Assembly (NCBI GenBank): GCA_001873005.1
Contig: MNYE01000036.1
Location: forward strand, 5,441 to 13,938
Direction: 5' to 3'
DNA length: 8,498 nt
From: Dehalococcoidia bacterium CG2_30_46_9
GTDB taxonomy: Bacteria; Chloroflexota; Dehalococcoidia; GIF9; AB-539-J10
Below are positions 5,971-8,498 of the stretch, piece after piece. The notes below the pieces were generated by a model that made no database searches, was not told the DNA's origin, and saw only the letters and a list, made by a program, of their open reading frames with translations. A program made the translations under genes and the position numbers. Each line of letters starts with the position of its first letter. The first letter of the stretch is position 1.

Positions 5971-6544
5971 TTTTAATTAATCCTTTTTCCTGTGCGCTGT
6001 GCAATATGCCACCTTGGTCATCCCGGCAGGTAAATTCTATGGCTTGCTTCTCATCTGGCACTATTAGAATCTTAGAATTTGTCAACATCTGTAAGTTCCA
6101 CCACAGCTTATAAGGAGAGATAGTACCCACTTCGACAAACAAATCTGTGTAGCCGTCCTTATAGATGCCTAAATCAGCACGTCCTTTATTAAGGAACGGT
6201 TCAGGAATTACTTCGAATCCCTGATTTTCAAAGTATTCGGTAATCACGTCCATAATTCTTCTGTGCCAGCTACCACCATGGCGTGCCGATTCTTTAATGC
6301 CATGCTTCTGAGTCAAATCATCCCATAAGTCATGCCCCTCCCTAGCAACAAATTCCTTTGCTTTAATTTTGCCTGTAATAATCAAGAGAGCCATTTTCCT
6401 AAAAGTATATGGACATTCATCACACCCGGGTACTTTTTCTGTGGGTCCTGGCATGATAACCTGCCGCAGCCATTTGATTTCACGATTGATAGCTTCCTCA
6501 ACAATATGCCACGGCAACCCCGTTTCTTCGAACTTTCTATGCAC
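5951..6544 (-). CDS. Probable PD-(D/E)XK-like nuclease-domain protein between two recombinases
   Basis: I do not recognise a named family for this 197-residue protein. Residues 1-90 are mainly helical and include a CDEC pair (41-44). Residues 93-165 show the restriction-endonuclease-like pattern: helix HRRIMDVITEYFENQGFEV (94-112) with E103, then GRADLGIY with D124, then LFVEVG with E138, then helix PYKLWWNLQML with K146, then KILIVP (158-163). The usual E-x-K lysine is replaced by glycine (EVG), so K146 in the helix may substitute, or the protein may be inactive. It likely cuts or binds DNA in concert with the adjacent recombinases, but that is inference. The start is a GTG at 6544; an in-frame TGA three codons upstream excludes extension, and the ribosome binding site is weak (GGTGG, distant). 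It lies 30 bp after the first recombinase and overlaps the second by 20 bp. Confidence 0.75.
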   Translation of the reverse strand: MHRKFEETGLPWHIVEEAINREIKWLRQVIMPGPTEKVPGCDECPYTFRKMALLIITGKIKAKEFVAREGHDLWDDLTQKHGIKESARHGGSWHRRIMDVITEYFENQGFEVIPEPFLNKGRADLGIYKDGYTDLFVEVGTISPYKLWWNLQMLTNSKILIVPDEKQAIEFTCRDDQGGILHSAQEKGLIKNVTAYS

Positions 6545-6574
6545 GCTTACTCACACTTACCACCAATTCTATCA

Positions 6575-7528
6575 CTATCTTCTATTGTGAAAAGCCTTAT
6601 GAACCTCCTTTAGATGTCTGTCAGTAACGTGAGTATAAACCTGAGTGGTTCTTATGCTTTCATGGCCTAGCATTTCTTGAACAGAGCGGAGATCAGCACC
6701 ATTTATCAGAAGGTCTGTAGCGAAAGAGTGTCTCAGGGTATGAGGGCTTGCTTTGATTGGTAAGCCACATTTTTTTGCATATTTGGCAACAATATTTTGG
6801 ATAGACCTTGCTGTCAGTCGCATTTTTTCACCGTTCTTCTGGACATCTACCGCGCCGCTATATCGGATAAACAACGGCTTGAAACAATCTCGACGCGACT
6901 GCAAGTAACGCTCAATCCATTGGGCAGCCGTATCTGATAAGAAGACTACCCGCAATTTATTCCCCTTGCCTTTGACACCAAATTCTTTGCGGTCAAAGTC
7001 TATCTGGTCACGATTTAATCTCACCAATTCTGATACCCTTAGTCCTGTGCTAAACAAGGTCTCTAAAATAGCCCTGTCCCGCAGACCTATCTCATTTGAT
7101 ATTTGTGGGCTGTTCAACAGTCTTTCTATCTGCTCCGAGTCCAAAAAACTAACGGAACGGGCGCTTTGTTTTGGAAGTTCTATCTTGTCAGGGGACAAGG
7201 TGAGTATATCCCGCTGAACTAGGAGATAACGCAGAAAAGACCTCAATGCAACAATATAGTAACTTTGAGACACTCGCTTTAGTCGTACGCCATTTCGATT
7301 ACGAAAGTGCGCCAAATACAGTCTGTATCTCCTGATAAGCTCCAAGTCTATGTTTTCAGGTCGGGTGATAGAAGAATTTTCACTGAGCCAGTCATAGAAA
7401 TGCTTCAAATAATGTCTGTAAGCGCGAACAGTAAGAGACGAGTATCCTTTTTCGATTTCCAAACGCTCTAAGAACTCGGTGATTAATGAGTCTAGGTTGA
7501 CGTGTCCCTTGGATACTTCTGTTTTCAT
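6575..7528 (-). CDS. Tyrosine recombinase/integrase (XerC/D-like), first gene of module
   Basis: This 317-residue enzyme has a SAM-like DNA-binding domain (residues about 12-105: LITEFLERLEIEKGYSSLTV onward) and a complete catalytic domain. R164 lies in STGLRVSEL, K188 in VKGKGNKLRVV, H263 and R266 in HTLRHSFATDLL, H289 in LGHESIRTT and Y298 in QVYTHV. The length is near that of XerC/XerD, and an insert around 223-240 (YSGAVDVQKNGEKMRLTA) has a counterpart in the other recombinase (YAGRNVSKSGKRIST), suggesting both belong to one wider integrase clade. It is the first gene of a three-gene minus-strand operon with a consensus-like promoter about 45-70 bp upstream of the ATG. The ribosome binding site is weak. 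The substrate site is unknown; the junction at 4974-5024 is a candidate. Confidence 0.94.
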   Translation of the reverse strand: MKTEVSKGHVNLDSLITEFLERLEIEKGYSSLTVRAYRHYLKHFYDWLSENSSITRPENIDLELIRRYRLYLAHFRNRNGVRLKRVSQSYYIVALRSFLRYLLVQRDILTLSPDKIELPKQSARSVSFLDSEQIERLLNSPQISNEIGLRDRAILETLFSTGLRVSELVRLNRDQIDFDRKEFGVKGKGNKLRVVFLSDTAAQWIERYLQSRRDCFKPLFIRYSGAVDVQKNGEKMRLTARSIQNIVAKYAKKCGLPIKASPHTLRHSFATDLLINGADLRSVQEMLGHESIRTTQVYTHVTDRHLKEVHKAFHNRR

Positions 7529-7570
7529 CTTGCTCTGTTTCGCAAAAGTGCCGTTATGCGAACCGATTTC

Positions 7571-7599
7571 ATTTTGATACTTCTATACTCTTTTGTCAA
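7571..7599 (-). promoter_or_regulatory. Promoter of the recombinase operon
   Basis: On the minus strand TTGACA (7594-7599, perfect -35) is followed after 17 bp by CAAAAT (7571-7576, four of six -10 bases). The predicted start near 7564 gives a leader of about 36 nt to the first recombinase. The rest of the 7529-7744 gap shows only a 6-1-6 palindrome (GAATAA-T-TTATTC, 7702-7714) and no convincing gene or terminator. Confidence 0.55.
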
Positions 7600-7744
7600 G
7601 TTTATGTAGCTAGCATTGTTTGCCAATACTTCACATACACAGTTTCTGCTATTGAGAGGACAATAAACAACATTTGGAGAAAAGATACTCAAATGATCCA
7701 CGAATAATTTATTCCACTTCAGTAGTCTAGTCCCCTATCTAAAT

Positions 7745-8050
7745 TTAATGTTTCAATTCTTTGATTAAGGAATCCACTTTATCCTTCATGGTTTGTATTT
7801 TGTCACGGCGCTCGTCAATTTTGATTGTGGTTACCACCCTCAGAGCTCCTTGATTTAATGCTGCTTCATGCATCTTCCTTGCCACTGTTAAGATATTGTC
7901 CAGGTCACCTTCTATAATTGTTCCCATTGCAGTCAGCTCATATTTGAGATTTTTTTCCTGCTGCAAAATTTTAACCGCTGCAGCCACATACTTGCTCACT
8001 GAAGCAGTTTTTGTCCCCAAGGGAATGATGCTAATCTCTGCTATTGTCAT
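7745..8050 (-). CDS. Thiamine-binding protein, MTH1187/YqgV family (UPF0045)
   Basis: This 101-residue protein matches the MTH1187/YqgV family over its full length: AEISIIPLGTKTASVSKYVA at the N-terminus, the central MGTIIEGDLDNIL, and RVVTTIKIDERRDK near the end. Members form a ferredoxin-like alpha/beta fold, assemble as multimers and have been shown to bind thiamine; the cellular role is still unclear, perhaps storage, sensing or salvage. No thiamine gene is nearby, so the context adds nothing. The ATG at 8050 has AGAGG 10 nt upstream and GGAG immediately before it. It appears to be a single-gene transcript with its own promoter, unrelated to the recombinase module to its left. Confidence 0.93.
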   Translation of the reverse strand: MTIAEISIIPLGTKTASVSKYVAAAVKILQQEKNLKYELTAMGTIIEGDLDNILTVARKMHEAALNQGALRVVTTIKIDERRDKIQTMKDKVDSLIKELKH

Positions 8051-8107
8051 CTCCGCCTAGCCTCTTATCTCTATATTGATACCGGTCAAATTCAGATTCA
8101 CTTACTA

Positions 8108-8116
8108 ATTATACCA
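8108..8116 (-). promoter_or_regulatory. Extended -10 element for the thiamine-binding gene
   Basis: The minus strand reads TGGTATAAT, a perfect TATAAT with the TGn extension that lets sigma-70 work without a good -35. The predicted start near 8101 leaves a leader of about 50 nt. I see no thiamine-pyrophosphate riboswitch in that leader. Confidence 0.5.
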
Positions 8117-8133
8117 TAATCGTTTCATAGCTT

Positions 8134-8161
8134 ATTACCAATACTTTTAACTTTATGTCAA
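8134..8161 (-). promoter_or_regulatory. Second possible promoter for the thiamine-binding gene
   Basis: TTGACA (8156-8161) followed after 16 bp by GGTAAT (8134-8139, four of six) could be an upstream promoter on the minus strand. The -10 is poor, so the extended -10 at 8108-8116 is the stronger candidate. The -35 region is also part of an 11-bp sequence shared with the left junction of the recombinase module. Confidence 0.25.
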
Positions 8162-8239
8162 GTAACCTACTGTGTGAAATACTAGACTTAACACATATAT
8201 TGGTACTCCCGGGCTTGTTGCTGTTTCCTTTTATACTGA

Positions 8240-8464
8240 TTAAGATGTCGCTCCTCTGCGAAGAGTCATCAATAAAAGAGGTGGCATTTTTATAGTCTTT
8301 CTTTGGGGCTACTTTGCTTTGGCTAGCTTTAACGCCCTGGTGACTCTTCGCTTTGCTCAGATCTTCGGCTCATATGGCAGCACTAATCTGCCCCTGGCAA
8401 TCAAAGGCTCATTTGTGGCTACAAACTTGAAAGGTAAAATTCCCTCTCTATACTTTTTGTTCAT
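8240..8464 (-). pseudogene. Decayed transposase N-terminus, probably IS1380-like
   Basis: From an ATG at 8464 (AGAAGG upstream) the minus strand reads MNKKYREGILPFKF, then a segment ending NEPLIARGRLVLPYE, and stops at TGA (8357-8359) after 35 codons. The same frame continues through a second stop, TAG (8309-8311), to PPLLLMTLRRGATS and a third stop at 8240-8242. The pieces GILPFK, LxARGxLVLPYE and PLLLMxxRxG, at about the spacing seen here, recall the start of IS1380-type DDE transposases (recalled, not searched). The catalytic domain is missing: reading beyond 8240 shows no further similarity. It is a nonsense-broken fragment of an old insertion; no terminal inverted repeat is visible in the window. 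Confidence 0.45.
8258..8351. repeat. 11-bp inverted repeat inside the transposase remnant
   Basis: GCGAAGAGTCA (8258-8268) and its exact reverse complement TGACTCTTCGC (8341-8351) are 72 bp apart; with one mismatch the match extends to 14 bp. Both lie within the decayed transposase. The loop is too long for a terminator hairpin, and the function is unknown; chance or local rearrangement is possible. Confidence 0.35.
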
Positions 8465-8498
8465 TTTTACCTTCTGGGTGATTTATTTTGCGCCTCTT

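Noticed and set aside
7702..7714. GAATAA-T-TTATTC palindrome upstream of the recombinase operon.
   Set aside because: Six-base AT-rich arms are common by chance and it is over 100 bp from the promoter.
8051..8107. Thiamine-pyrophosphate riboswitch in the leader of the thiamine-binding gene.
   Set aside because: The leader is only about 50 nt and lacks the conserved CUGAGA and related core elements.
8244..8498. A + strand reading frame open to the end of the window with hydrophobic stretches (GGIFIVFLWGYFALA, YFLFIFTFWVIYF) that look like membrane helices.
   Set aside because: It has no ATG, GTG or TTG start near its beginning, a TAA sits just before it, and it is exactly antisense to the minus-strand transposase remnant, whose blocks make biological sense.

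Overview
The window reads as part of a bacterial chromosome carrying a nitrogen-assimilation locus, followed on the right by a small recombinase module and a decayed transposase fragment. A free-standing glutamate synthase GXGXG domain, a GSI-alpha type glutamine synthetase and a GlnR-like orphan regulator suggest a Gram-positive-like lineage. Chloroflexota of the Dehalococcoidia kind fits best, but that is inference from gene content; no rRNA or other marker is present.

Positions 1-4960 (all + strand) hold the nitrogen genes. A split-type glutamate synthase subunit (30-908) is followed by an OmpR-family response regulator (927-1610) whose DNA-binding domain closely resembles actinobacterial GlnR. 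Directly after it, at 1619-1656, lie four five-base half-sites in exact 11-bp phase (GTAAC, TTAAC, GTAAT, GAAAC), ending 10 bp before a TATCAT -10 element. This matches the GlnR-box layout. It precedes an unrecognised 60-codon ORF, the ammonium transporter amt (1880-3115), a P-II protein overlapping it by one base (3115-3474), a 30-codon ORF with a strong ribosome binding site (3477-3569), and glnA (3617-4960). Together they cover ammonium uptake, sensing by P-II, fixation into glutamine, and part of the transfer to glutamate, probably under the local regulator.

Positions 4961-5025 form an AT-rich junction with a perfect 10-bp inverted repeat around a 7-nt spacer. Positions 5026-7528 (minus strand) form a three-gene operon: a tyrosine recombinase (317 aa), a 197-aa protein with a probable PD-(D/E)XK-like nuclease domain, and a second, different tyrosine recombinase (314 aa). 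A good promoter (TTGACA-17-CAAAAT) lies upstream at 7571-7599. The set looks like a compact mobile or recombination module inserted just after glnA.

Positions 7745-8050 (minus) encode an MTH1187/YqgV-family thiamine-binding protein with its own promoter signals. Positions 8240-8464 (minus) hold the start of a DDE transposase, probably IS1380-like, interrupted by two in-frame stops. Between 8165 and 8239 I see nothing interpretable.
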